Below, one piece after another: positions 18,488 through 28,969 of a DNA stretch of 59,109 nt. The position numbers and the translations under genes are program-made. Below the pieces are notes generated by a model. The model was not told the DNA's origin and did not search any database. It worked only from the letters and a program-made list of their open reading frames with translations. Location: the NCBI RefSeq assembly GCF_004342445.1, contig NZ_SLWW01000017.1, positions 1-59,109 of the forward strand. The letters run 5' to 3'. Position 1 is the first letter of the stretch. Each line of letters starts with the position of its first letter. The stretch comes from Rhodovulum euryhalinum (GTDB lineage: Bacteria; Pseudomonadota; Alphaproteobacteria; Rhodobacterales; Rhodobacteraceae).

Positions 18488-19336
18488 ATGGCGTCGAGGC
18501 TTATCGTGGCGACTGTCGCGGCAATCTTGCTGGCGACCGCGGGCGCGGCGGAACCGCCGCCCTGGCCCGACTTCAGCTTCAAGCGGGTGAAGCCGCCCGC
18601 GCCGGGTACGGCAAGGCGCATCACCGTCCAGGTGCAGCCCGTCGAACCGCGCCTGCCGCCCGCCGCGGCCCCGGTTGCCCGGCCCGAAACGCCCGAGACC
18701 GGGGCCGGGGCCGAGTCCGGTACCAGTGGCGACGCGGGTCCCGGTCCGGGCTGGTTCTGGGCCCGCGTCTCGCCCGCGCTGGCCGATGGCGGCCCCGGGC
18801 GGCTGGCCCCGGCGCTGGCGGCACTCGCAAAGCCGCCGCTGGGCGAAACCGTGCCGGCGCCCAGGCTGCAACGGTTGCAGGACATTGCCGCCACCCACGG
18901 GGCCGAGATCCTGATGGCGACGGTCGGAACCCGCGTCTCGCCCGCGCTTGCGCTTGCGGTGATCGGGGTCGAGAGCGGCGGGCGGCGCGCTGCGGTCAGC
19001 CCCAAGGGTGCGACCGGCCTGATGCAGCTGATGCCCGCGACCGCGACGCGGTTCGGCGTGGCCGACATCCTAGACCCGTGCGCCAACATCCGGGGCGGTG
19101 TCGCCTATCTCGACTGGCTGATGGGCGAGTTCGGCAACGACCCGATCCTGGTACTGGCCGCCTACAATGCGGGCGAGGGCGCGGTGCGCAACCATGCCGG
19201 CGTACCGCCCTATGCCGAGACGCGCAACTACGTCCCCCGCGTGCTGGCCGCCTGGGCGGTGGCGCGCGGCCTGTGTCAGACGCCGCCCGAGTTGATCAGC
19301 GATGGCTGCGTGTTCCGGGTGATGGGGGCAGGCTAG
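18488..19336 (+). CDS. Lytic transglycosylase, SLT domain
   Basis: 282 residues with a Sec signal peptide (cleaved near residue 20, AGAAE). A proline- and alanine-rich spacer runs to about residue 130. The catalytic SLT (Slt70/MltC type) domain follows: IGVESGGRRAAVSPKGATGLMQLMPATA with the catalytic Glu, then NIRGGVAYLDWLM and AAYNAGEGAV. It cleaves murein glycan strands. Start at 18488 was chosen because the preceding 23 codons from an ATG at 18419 lie outside the signal peptide. The stop is followed after one base by the HAD-UbiA gene. Because it diverges from flp, a role in opening murein for the pilus is possible but unproven. Confidence 0.9.
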   Translation: MASRLIVATVAAILLATAGAAEPPPWPDFSFKRVKPPAPGTARRITVQVQPVEPRLPPAAAPVARPETPETGAGAESGTSGDAGPGPGWFWARVSPALADGGPGRLAPALAALAKPPLGETVPAPRLQRLQDIAATHGAEILMATVGTRVSPALALAVIGVESGGRRAAVSPKGATGLMQLMPATATRFGVADILDPCANIRGGVAYLDWLMGEFGNDPILVLAAYNAGEGAVRNHAGVPPYAETRNYVPRVLAAWAVARGLCQTPPELISDGCVFRVMGAG

Positions 19337-19337
19337 C

Positions 19338-20771
19338 ATGGGATCGCAAAAGCCGCTGGTCCTGGACGTGGACGGCACGTTCCTTCGGACCGATCTTTTC
19401 CTGGAATCCGTCTGGGCCGGGCTCGGCCGCGATCCGCGCGCGACGCTTGCCGCCCTGGTCCGCACCCGCGCCCGTCCGGCCGCGTTCCGGCAGGCAATCA
19501 CCCGCCTTGCCCCGCCGCGGGTCGATCTGTTGCCACTGCGGGCCGAGATTGCCGAACGCGCGCTTGCCGCGCGCGAGGCCGGGCGCCAGGTGGTGCTGGT
19601 GTCCGATGCTGACGGCGATCTGGTGGCCGCCCTGTCCGACCATTACGGGTTCTCCGGCGGGCTCGGTACCGAGGGGCAATCCCGTTTGACCGGCGAAGAC
19701 CGGGCAGAGGCGCTGAAATCGGCCTTCGGGCTGCGCGGCTACGACTATGCCGGCGACAGCGGGCAGGACCGCGCGGCGTGGAAGGCGGCGGACCGGGCGG
19801 TGGTGGTGGGCGAGCATCCGCGCATCGCGGACGACCTGCGCGCCGCGGGGCGGCGGGTCGACGCGGTGCCGGGCGGCTGGCGCTGGCGCGATCTCGCCCG
19901 TGCATTGCGCCCGCACCAATGGGTCAAGAACGTGCTTCTGGTCCTGCCGGTGCTCGCGGCGCATGATTTCACGCTGCCGACGCTGGTGCTGGTGCTGGCT
20001 GGGATGGCGGCCTTCTCGGCGGCGGCCTCGTCGATCTACATCGTGAACGACCTGCTCGACCTCGAGGCCGACCGCCTGCACCCGACCAAGTGCCGCCGCC
20101 CCTTTGCCGCCGGGGCGGTGCCGATCCGGGCGGGCATGGCGGCGGGCGGTGCGCTGGGGCTTGTCGCGCTTGCGATCGGTACGGTGCTGGGACCGGCGTT
20201 TCTGGGCGTGCTGGTGCTCTACATGGCGCTGTCGCTGGCCTATTCGCTGCGGCTCAAGCGGATGCGCTGGATCGACGTGGCGACGCTGGCCGCGCTTTAC
20301 ACGATCCGGGTGGTGGCGGGGGCGGCGGCGACGGGGGTCGCGGCCTCGATCCTGATGCTGGTCTTCGTCTTCCCGGTGTTCCTGGCGCTGGGCTGCGTCA
20401 AGCGGATGACCGAACTGGCGCTGTCCCGAACCGACGAGCGTCTGCCGGGGCGCGGCTATGGCCGGGCCGACCGGGGCGATCTGCTGAACGTGGCCGCGAT
20501 CGGCGTGGTGGGCGCGCTGGTGGTATTCTTCGCCTACAGTTTCACCGAGCAGGCCCGGATGCTCTATCCGACGCGCTGGATGCTCTGGGTGGCGCTGATC
20601 CCGCTTGCCGCCTGGCTGGTGCGGATGGTCGTGCTGGGCTATCGCGGCAAGCAGGACTACGACCCGATCGTCTTTGCGCTGCGCGACCGGGCCGGGCTGG
20701 GGCTGGTCTTCTTCACGCTCTCGTTCATGTTCTACGGCGCGGGGCTCTGGCAGCGCTGGTTCGGGTTCTGA
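19338..20771 (+). CDS. HAD phosphatase-UbiA prenyltransferase fusion
   Basis: 477 residues in two parts. Residues 1-185 are a HAD-like domain: DVDGT at 10-14, VLVSDAD near 90, and a GDSGQD acidic motif near 138. Residues 190-477 are a UbiA-family membrane prenyltransferase with LRPHQWVKN at its start and NDLLDLEADRLHPTKCRRP near 236, then about eight helices. The UbiA part resembles decaprenyl-phosphate phosphoribosyltransferase, which attaches phosphoribose to a polyprenyl phosphate; the next step in that pathway is a dephosphorylation. The fusion might do both steps. That reading is inference. Confidence 0.85.
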   Translation: MGSQKPLVLDVDGTFLRTDLFLESVWAGLGRDPRATLAALVRTRARPAAFRQAITRLAPPRVDLLPLRAEIAERALAAREAGRQVVLVSDADGDLVAALSDHYGFSGGLGTEGQSRLTGEDRAEALKSAFGLRGYDYAGDSGQDRAAWKAADRAVVVGEHPRIADDLRAAGRRVDAVPGGWRWRDLARALRPHQWVKNVLLVLPVLAAHDFTLPTLVLVLAGMAAFSAAASSIYIVNDLLDLEADRLHPTKCRRPFAAGAVPIRAGMAAGGALGLVALAIGTVLGPAFLGVLVLYMALSLAYSLRLKRMRWIDVATLAALYTIRVVAGAAATGVAASILMLVFVFPVFLALGCVKRMTELALSRTDERLPGRGYGRADRGDLLNVAAIGVVGALVVFFAYSFTEQARMLYPTRWMLWVALIPLAAWLVRMVVLGYRGKQDYDPIVFALRDRAGLGLVFFTLSFMFYGAGLWQRWFGF

Positions 20772-20846
20772 GGGCGCCCGGCGCGCCATGCGCGGGGACC
20801 ATTCCGGGTGGTTTTGCCGTACGGTGCAAGTCTATTCTGAAACGCG

Positions 20847-20974
20847 CTTGCAGGTCTCCCGTTGGCGGAAGGAGCGCGACGTCCGTCGGCTTTTCCGGAT
20901 GGCCCGGCAATGCCCGGGGTTCGGCGGTCGCCACCGGGCCGGTATAGGGTATAGTCTGAAGGCCATTGGGCAAG
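20847..20974 (+). ncRNA. ssrS: Candidate 6S RNA (ssrS) upstream of 5-FCL
   Basis: The 213-base gap before the cyclo-ligase gene folds as a rod. The ends pair through CTTG/CAAG, CCC/GGG and TGGC/GCCA (20847-20866 with 20962-20974). A large open region follows, with a small hairpin CGAC-GTCC-GTCG inside a CGGAA/TTCCG stem on its 5' side. The apex is a perfect 7-base-pair GGCCCGG/CCGGGCC stem (20901-20940). 6S RNA lies upstream of the cyclo-ligase gene in many proteobacteria, and a rod with a central bubble is its hallmark. A weak TTTTGC...TATTCT pair at 20812-20838 would start transcription near 20845. Covariation was not tested. Confidence 0.5.
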
Positions 20975-20984
20975 GATGCTGCAC

Positions 20985-21683
20985 ATGAGCGACCAGGACA
21001 GCGGAAGGGGGCGCTATGCCTCGCCGCCCTGCATGGCGGGTGATCTGGCGCCCGGCTATTTCGATCCACTTGGCGTCGACCCCGCGCAGGCCGGTGATGT
21101 GGACCGCTGGCGCCGCGCGGAACGGGCACGCCTGCGGGCCCGGCGCCAGGCGATGAGCGTGGCAGCGCACCAACGGGCGAGCCATGCGCTTGCCGGGCAC
21201 TTGCGGGATTTTCTGTCGTCGCGCCCGGGCGGCGCGAAGGGGCGCGTCGTCTCGGGCTATTGGCCGATCAAGGGAGAGCCCGACCTGCGCCCCGTGCTGG
21301 CCGAGTTGCACGACGCGGGCGTCATGGTCGCCTTGCCGGTGGTCGAGGTGAGGGCCGCGCCGCTGGTCTTTCGCAGGTGGAGCCCGGCGACGCGGATGGT
21401 GCTGGGCGACTGGAACATCCCGGTGCCGCCCCCGGATGCGGGAACGCTCACGCCAGACATCACGCTTGCCCCCGTGATGGGTTGGGACAGCGCGGGCTAT
21501 CGACTGGGATATGGCGGCGGGTATTTCGACCGGACGCTGGCGGCGCTTTCCCCGCGCCCCGTGTCGATCGGTGTCGGGTTCCAGTCCGCGCAGCTTGCCA
21601 CGATCTACCCGCAACCCCATGACATCCCGCTGGACGTCATCCTGACCGAAGCCGGCATCCAGTTCACGAGAGGTATACGATGA
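20985..21683 (+). CDS. 5-formyltetrahydrofolate cyclo-ligase with N-terminal extension
   Basis: 232 residues. The C-terminal 185 residues are the cyclo-ligase (5-FTHF to 5,10-methenyl-THF): RRAERARLRARRQAMS, SGYWPIKGEPDLRPVL, and the nucleotide-binding APVMGWDSAGYRLGYGGGYFDRTL. About 40 residues precede it, with a compact SPPCMAGDL motif and FDPLGVDP; this extension is not part of the usual enzyme. ATG 20985 is preferred to ATG 20976 because AAGG at 20972 then has a 9-base spacing. The stop overlaps the nnrS start by four bases. Confidence 0.88.
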   Translation: MSDQDSGRGRYASPPCMAGDLAPGYFDPLGVDPAQAGDVDRWRRAERARLRARRQAMSVAAHQRASHALAGHLRDFLSSRPGGAKGRVVSGYWPIKGEPDLRPVLAELHDAGVMVALPVVEVRAAPLVFRRWSPATRMVLGDWNIPVPPPDAGTLTPDITLAPVMGWDSAGYRLGYGGGYFDRTLAALSPRPVSIGVGFQSAQLATIYPQPHDIPLDVILTEAGIQFTRGIR

Positions 21684-22879
21684 GCGGCACCGCCGGGAAA
21701 ATGCGCGCCTGGGACGGGCCGGCGATCCTGAGCTACGGCTTTCGCCCCTTCTTTCTGGGGGCCGCGGTCTGGGCGGCCTTGGCCATGGCGATCTGGGTCG
21801 GCATGCTGACCGGCGCGCCGGGCCTGCCCACGGCCCTTGACCCGGTATCCTGGCACGCGCACGAGTTCCTGTTCGGCTATCTCGGCGCGGTCGTCGCGGG
21901 CTTTCTGTTGACCGCGGTACCCAACTGGACCGGACGGCTGCCCATCGTGGGCTGGCCGCTCGGCGCCCTGTTCGGAGTCTGGATCATCGGCCGGATCGCG
22001 ATTGCCGTGTCGGCCGTCTTGCCGCCCGTGTTCGTCGCCGCGGCAGACCTGCTGTTCCCGGTCATGCTTGCCGCTGCCCTCGCGCGCGAGATCGTCGCGG
22101 GGCGCAACTGGCGCAACCTGATCGTGCTGGCGATGCTCGGCGTCCTGATCGCGGGGAACGCCTTGTTCCACTGGGAAGCCGCCAGGGGGCGTATTCCGGC
22201 GCAGGGCGCGGGGCTGCGTCTGGGGCTGGCGGCCGGCATCATGATGATCGGGGTGATCGGCGGGCGGATCGTGCCCTCGTTCACGCGCAACTGGCTGGTG
22301 AGGCGTCAAAGCCCCGTCCTGCCGACGCCGCCGATGCAACGGTTCGACACGCTGGCGCTGGCGGCCTTGGGGCTCGCGCTTCTCGCCTGGGTCGCGGCGC
22401 CGGACGCGACGGTCACGGGCGCGGCGCTGATCGTCGCGGGCGGTCTGCATCTGGGCCGCCTTGCACGATGGGCCGGGCATCGCACCGGTGCCGAGCCTAT
22501 GGTGCTGGTCCTGCACGCCGGGTACGCCTTCGTGCCGGTCGGCGCGCTGGCGGTCGGGGCGGCGATCCTGTGGCCCGCGGTCCTTGCCCCGGTGGCGGCG
22601 CAACATCTCTGGATGGCGGGCGCCCTCGGGTTGATGACGCTGGCGGTGATGACGCGCGCGACGCTTGGCCATACCGGACAGGTACTGAGCGCCGATGCGG
22701 GCACGATCACGATCTACCTGCTGCTGGTCGGTGCGGTGCTGATGCGTTTTCTTGCGGGGGCGTTCCCGACATTCGCGTCTGCGTTCCATGTCCTTTCGGG
22801 CCTCGCCTGGATCGGCGCTTTCGGCGGCTTTTCCGTGCGCTACGGGCGATACCTGCTGACGGTCCGCCCGGCGCGGTAA
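21680..22879 (+). CDS. nnrS: NnrS family heme/copper membrane protein
   Basis: 399 residues with about twelve membrane helices. The NnrS signature is visible: LSYGFRPFFLGAAVWA at the N-terminus, WHAHEFLFGYLGAVVAGFLLTAVPNWTG with its conserved histidines, and MTRATLGHTGQ toward the end. In Rhodobacter, NnrS is regulated by NnrR and is linked to nitric oxide stress. No denitrification genes are in the window. It overlaps the cyclo-ligase gene by ATGA, so the two are co-translated. Confidence 0.92.
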   Translation: MSGTAGKMRAWDGPAILSYGFRPFFLGAAVWAALAMAIWVGMLTGAPGLPTALDPVSWHAHEFLFGYLGAVVAGFLLTAVPNWTGRLPIVGWPLGALFGVWIIGRIAIAVSAVLPPVFVAAADLLFPVMLAAALAREIVAGRNWRNLIVLAMLGVLIAGNALFHWEAARGRIPAQGAGLRLGLAAGIMMIGVIGGRIVPSFTRNWLVRRQSPVLPTPPMQRFDTLALAALGLALLAWVAAPDATVTGAALIVAGGLHLGRLARWAGHRTGAEPMVLVLHAGYAFVPVGALAVGAAILWPAVLAPVAAQHLWMAGALGLMTLAVMTRATLGHTGQVLSADAGTITIYLLLVGAVLMRFLAGAFPTFASAFHVLSGLAWIGAFGGFSVRYGRYLLTVRPAR

Positions 22880-23033
22880 GCGATCGGCCGAGGCATGGCC
22901 GTCCTCGCCAGGTTCCGCGTGCATCGCGCGTCCACGCGGCACGGCGCCGGCGCGAAAGGCCCCGCAAAGCGCGTGCGGCGGGCCAGTCGCGTCCATGAGC
23001 CGAGGGGCCTGCCCAGGCCGTGCGGCGAAGCGC

Positions 23034-25036
<2,003 letters not shown>

Positions 25037-25196
25037 CTGCGATAAGACCAGCCCGTTCCGGTGGGGTCAACAGGCAAACGGCGGGCCCCATGCCGCCCAG
25101 CGCGACGCCGCCGTCGCGGACCCACGCCGATGTCCGCAGGTGCCCGGACGGGTTGTCCGGCAGTGTCCTGCCCGGCCGCATCGGGTTCAGGAAGGG

Positions 25197-25994
25197 TTAC
25201 AACGCGGATCGTTCCCACGCCGTCCAGCTTGCCAGTGAGCCGCGAAAGACGTTGATGTCGACCGGGCCGGGCACCCCCTCGACGCGGCCGGTGCCGGTAT
25301 ATTGCCAGAACGTCCAGCGCGCGCCGGGATATGTCTCGCGCGGATGGCCCGCGACCGAGCGCAGCCAGAATTCGGTGCCCGGCAGCCGCTCGATCCCGGT
25401 GTCGCGGGAGAAATCCACCGTGGTGTAGACGACCGGCCGCCGCCCGTAATGGCGTTCGAGGATGTCGAGGAAGGTCTTCGCCTCGGCCCGCACGGTCGCG
25501 GGGTCGGGCCGGTGCCGGCAGGTCGGGGAGCGCGGGTTCCACTCCATGTCCAGCACGTGCGGCAGGCTGGCCGCCGAACGCGGCACGTTGGCGATGAACC
25601 AGCGCGCCTGTGCGTCGGCGGGCGCGCAGAAGTAGAAGTAGTGGTATGCGCCGCGCGCCACCCCGGCGCGGCCCGCGCCCTCCCAGTGCGTGCGGAACAT
25701 CGGATCCAGTTCCTCGACCCCCTCGGTCGCCTTGACGAAGGCGAACGAGACGCCCGCCGCGCGCGCGGTGGCCCAGTCGATCGCGCCCTGCCAGCGCGAG
25801 ACGTCGATGCCGTGCACCGGATAGGACCAGGGCGCCTCGCCGTCCCAGGCATGGGGGTCGTGGTCGGCAAACCGCGGGTGCGGGGTCGCGATGGCGCGCC
25901 CGGCCGCTTCGGGGCCGGGGGGCAGCGGCCCAGGGGACGGGCCGCCGCAGGACATCAGGGCAAGCGCGCAGAGGGCCACCAACGTGCGCAGCAT
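25197..25994 (-). CDS. GH25 family muramidase lipoprotein
   Basis: 265 residues with a lipobox (ALMSC, Cys16). The glycoside hydrolase 25 fold is clear: HGIDVSRWQGAIDW with its first acidic residue, SFAFVKATEGVEELD, GAYHYFYFCAPADAQARWF, LDMEWNPR with the catalytic Asp-Glu pair, then VYTTVDFS and WQYTGTG. It hydrolyses the murein MurNAc-GlcNAc bond. The gene is convergent with nothing and sits upstream of the TPP riboswitch on the same strand, but thiC has its own control. Confidence 0.93.
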   Translation of the reverse strand: MLRTLVALCALALMSCGGPSPGPLPPGPEAAGRAIATPHPRFADHDPHAWDGEAPWSYPVHGIDVSRWQGAIDWATARAAGVSFAFVKATEGVEELDPMFRTHWEGAGRAGVARGAYHYFYFCAPADAQARWFIANVPRSAASLPHVLDMEWNPRSPTCRHRPDPATVRAEAKTFLDILERHYGRRPVVYTTVDFSRDTGIERLPGTEFWLRSVAGHPRETYPGARWTFWQYTGTGRVEGVPGPVDINVFRGSLASWTAWERSAL

Positions 25995-26118
25995 GGCGTG
26001 CGGTTCTCCCCGTGGCGCGGCCGATTCCCCGGCCGCAGCCCCATCCCGCCCGAGGACGGCGCCCGAGGCAACAGCTTCCGGGTGCGGCCCGCGGGAAACC
26101 GCCGCCGAAGGCGCCCGC

Positions 26119-27351
26119 CTATCGCAGGCGGGCCAGCAGGGCGCGCGAGGGCGTGCCGTCCACCGGCAGCCCGGCGCGCGCCTGATAGGCCCGGATCGCG
26201 GACTCGGTGTTCGCGCCGATCACTCCGTCGGTGCCCTGGGTGTCGAAGCCCCGTGCGGTCAGCCGCCGCTGAAGCTCCTTTCGGTCGTCGATGGTCAGGC
26301 CCTGCGCATCCGGCGGGAAGGCGGTCCGCAGGGGCGGTTTCCCTGCAAGACGGTCCGACAGGTGGCCGACGCCGATCCCGTATTTCTCGGCGTTGTTGTA
26401 ACGCAGCAGGACGTTGAAATTGTGGAACACGGCAAAGGCCGGCCCGCGCGGCCCCTGCGGGATCAGGATCGCTGCGGCCCCGAGGTTCGGCAGCGTGCGG
26501 CCTGCGCTGTCGGTCACGCCGAGCCCCGCCCAGGCCGAAGTGGCCCGCGCCCGCCCGCGCCCCGCAAGGCCGGTGTCGAACCCCGCGGGCAGGCGAACCT
26601 CCATCCCCCAGGGCTGGCCCGGGCGCCAGCCCGAGCGTTGCAGGTAGGCCGCGGTCGAGGCCAGCGCATCGGACGGATCGTCCCCCCAGATGTCACGCCG
26701 CCCGTCGCCAGTGAAATCGACCGCATAGGCCAAGTACGAGGTCGGGATGAACTGGGTATGCCCCATCGCGCCCGCCCAGCTGCCGGTCATGCGCACGGGC
26801 GTTATGTCGCCGCGCTGGACGATCCGCAGCGCCGCGATCAGCTGGTCTTCGAAGAACGCGCCGCGCCGCCCGTCGAAGGCCAGCGTCGACAGCGCCGAGA
26901 TCACGGGAACGTCGCCCCGCCGTTCGCCATAGGTGCTTTCAAGGCCCCAGATCGCCGTCACGATCTCGGGCGCGACGCCGTAGCGCGCCGCGATGGCCAC
27001 CAGCGTCCTTTCCTGCCGGCGCAGCGCGGCGCGGCCCTTGCGGATCCGCTCGTCCGAGGTGGCGATGGCCAGGTAGTCCTCGAGGCTGCGCGTGAACTCG
27101 GTCTGGCTGCGGTCCTTCTCGATCACGGCCGGAAGGTAGCCGGCATCCCGAAAGGCACGCTCCAGTGTCTGCTGCGAGATCCCGCGGCCCGTGGCCCGCG
27201 CCTGGAAGGCCGCGACCCAGCCATCGAAGGCCCTGTTCGGCACGGCCCTGACCGAAGATTGCGACGCCGTCTGCGAGGGCCGATCGCCGACACAGGCCGA
27301 AAGCATCGTCGTTGCAAGCCCCGAAATGACCGTCCGTCTCGAGAGTTCCAC
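26119..27351 (-). CDS. Lytic murein transglycosylase, MltB family, with peptidoglycan-binding tail
   Basis: 410 residues. The N-terminus SRRTVISGL...LSAC could be either a Tat or a lipoprotein signal (Cys20). The MltB catalytic domain (about residues 40-335) has AIWGLESTYGERRG with the catalytic Glu at about 138, GAMGHTQFIPTSY and DFTGDGRRDIWGDDPSDALAS. A PG_binding_1 domain occupies the last 65 residues (LQRRLTARGFDTQGTDGVIGANTESAIRAYQ). It lies 124 bases upstream of the GH25 gene; the two may be co-transcribed. Confidence 0.94.
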   Translation of the reverse strand: MELSRRTVISGLATTMLSACVGDRPSQTASQSSVRAVPNRAFDGWVAAFQARATGRGISQQTLERAFRDAGYLPAVIEKDRSQTEFTRSLEDYLAIATSDERIRKGRAALRRQERTLVAIAARYGVAPEIVTAIWGLESTYGERRGDVPVISALSTLAFDGRRGAFFEDQLIAALRIVQRGDITPVRMTGSWAGAMGHTQFIPTSYLAYAVDFTGDGRRDIWGDDPSDALASTAAYLQRSGWRPGQPWGMEVRLPAGFDTGLAGRGRARATSAWAGLGVTDSAGRTLPNLGAAAILIPQGPRGPAFAVFHNFNVLLRYNNAEKYGIGVGHLSDRLAGKPPLRTAFPPDAQGLTIDDRKELQRRLTARGFDTQGTDGVIGANTESAIRAYQARAGLPVDGTPSRALLARLR

Positions 27352-27732
27352 TGTCTTTCCTCTTCACGCGGGGTGAACCATCCTTGACCGGCCCGCGGGC
27401 CGGGACCTGCACCTTGTGCGCCGATCGAGCGGGCGCGCGGCAAGCCTGACCGATGTTACTCGAAAGGGCCACATCCCATGGCCCCAAAAGACTCCTCGAA
27501 CGGTCATGCCCGCGGGGGGTGACGACGGCAGGATCAAGCGTGGCAAAGCCGCATTACCATCCGGCGAGACCGAACCGACTCACGGTGCAAGTGCCGCGTC
27601 TGGGGTGGGATCCCTACTGGGCGGGTGCGGCCGGAAAAACGCGTCAATTCGATTGTATTGGAGCGGACCGTTGGTCTGATCTCGAGACAAGTGGCGGGCA
27701 AGGCCAGACATATCGGTTAAAGGCGCGCGCCC
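27352..27732. other. Intergenic stretch without a supported gene
   Basis: 381 bases between the MltB-type gene and the Hint pseudogene. Open frames here have no start with a ribosome site and no recognisable protein. It should contain the promoter of the minus-strand transglycosylase gene. No tRNA or clear hairpin was seen. Confidence 0.5.
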
Positions 27733-28173
27733 GTGGCCACCTATACCCTTGCGGCGATGCCGTCGCGCAGTTCCTGATCGAGGGCGGCGTTCCAAAGACC
27801 GGCTCGCGCTTCATGCTCGAACCCGGTTTCGTTGCCGAAGCCGACAGCCTGACCATCACCGTCACCGATGACGATGGCATCTTCAGCGGCTCGGCCTCCA
27901 GCCTATGGCGGCGACGGCAATGACGCGCTCATCCAGGCCGAGGGGCTGGCGGTCGAAAGCTTCTGGCCCGGCCCCCGGGCCTTCGCCGCGTTCGACCGCG
28001 CCACCCGCGCACGGTTCCTGCACGAGCGGCCCGAGCTTGCCCGCGCGGCGCTTGGCCTGGCCCCGGTCGAGGCGGTCTATGGCCCCATGGTCCTGCCGCT
28101 GAAGAAGAAACGCGAGATCGACCGGCGCCGCCTGGCCCGATGGGCGCGTCAGGCCGCCCGCGTGCCGGCCTGA
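27733..28173 (+). pseudogene. Remnant of a Hint-domain protein
   Basis: Two parts in different frames. A GTG at 27733 opens VATYTL and, after a frame change within about 20 bases, continues as GDAVAQFLIEGGVPKTGS and DSLTITVTDDDGIFSGSAS. That frame runs into a stop at 27923. A third frame carries YGGDGNDAL, then AEGLAVESFWPGPRAFAAFD and PVEAVYGPMVLPLKKKREIDRR to a stop at 28173. The ends resemble the N- and C-terminal parts of rhodobacterial Hint-domain secreted proteins; the whole CF-AGT-I-T-G central Hint domain is missing. So at least one frameshift and an internal deletion have occurred. The intact relative at 38959 is not a close copy. Confidence 0.6.
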
Positions 28174-28376
28174 TCCGCCCATCCCTCAGCGCGGAGTTCC
28201 GCCCGGCACAGGCGTTGGCGCCCGCGTTCCGTGCGGGAAGGCCCTGGACCTGGCCGGTCGCGGCGGCGTTCGAAACGCAGACGGGAATGTGCCGCGGCAC
28301 CGATGGCGACCGGCCGCAGGGCGGCAGATCGATCTGCGTCTGGTCACCGTGCAGATGTATGGCTATAGGCTGATCC

Positions 28377-28715
28377 ATGACCGAGATTTTGCCCCCGTGC
28401 CCCGAATGTGCCTCTGCCTACACCTATCAGGTGGATGCCCTTCTGTGCTGCCCCGAATGTGGACACGAATGGTCGGCGGTCGAACAACCCGAGGCAGCGG
28501 CCGAGGTGCGCGACAGCGTGGGCAACATCCTCAGGGACGGCGACACCGTCACGCTGATCAAGAGCCTGAAGGTCAAGGGATCGTCCTCGATGCTCAAGGT
28601 CGGCACCAAGGTGCAGGGAATCCGGCTGGTCGACGGCGATCACGACATCGACTGCACGATCCCGGGCTTTGGACAGATGGGCCTGAAATCGCAGTTCGTG
28701 AAAAAGGTATCCTGA
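28377..28715 (+). CDS. PhnA-family zinc-ribbon protein (YjdM)
   Basis: 112 residues. An N-terminal zinc ribbon is visible with paired cysteines CPEC and CCPECGHEW (residues 8-30), followed by the PhnA C-terminal domain: [23 protein letters not shown], then [19 protein letters not shown] and LKSQFVKK. Despite the historical name (alkylphosphonate uptake), the family has no firm link to phosphonate breakdown. No phn genes are near. Monocistronic by spacing (250 bases to the next gene). Confidence 0.93.
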   Translation: MTEILPPCPECASAYTYQVDALLCCPECGHEWSAVEQPEAAAEVRDSVGNILRDGDTVTLIKSLKVKGSSSMLKVGTKVQGIRLVDGDHDIDCTIPGFGQMGLKSQFVKKVS

Positions 28716-28969
28716 GCCGCATCGGGCAAGGGCATCGCCGCGGGGCCGCGAAGTCCTGCGTCCGATCTTGTCGCCTCCTGTGCGGCGCGTCTGGCTGCGC
28801 GGATGCCCACGCCATTCGTCGCGGGCGCGGCACCGGCCCCACCCTGCGTCAGGGCCGGGCCACCGGCGCGAAAATCCGTGGCGCGGCATGCGTGTGCCCC
28901 CCTATAACTGGACCGCACCGGCGATGACCGGTTCGGCAACAGCGCGCGCACAGAGCAGGAGAGGACAGC

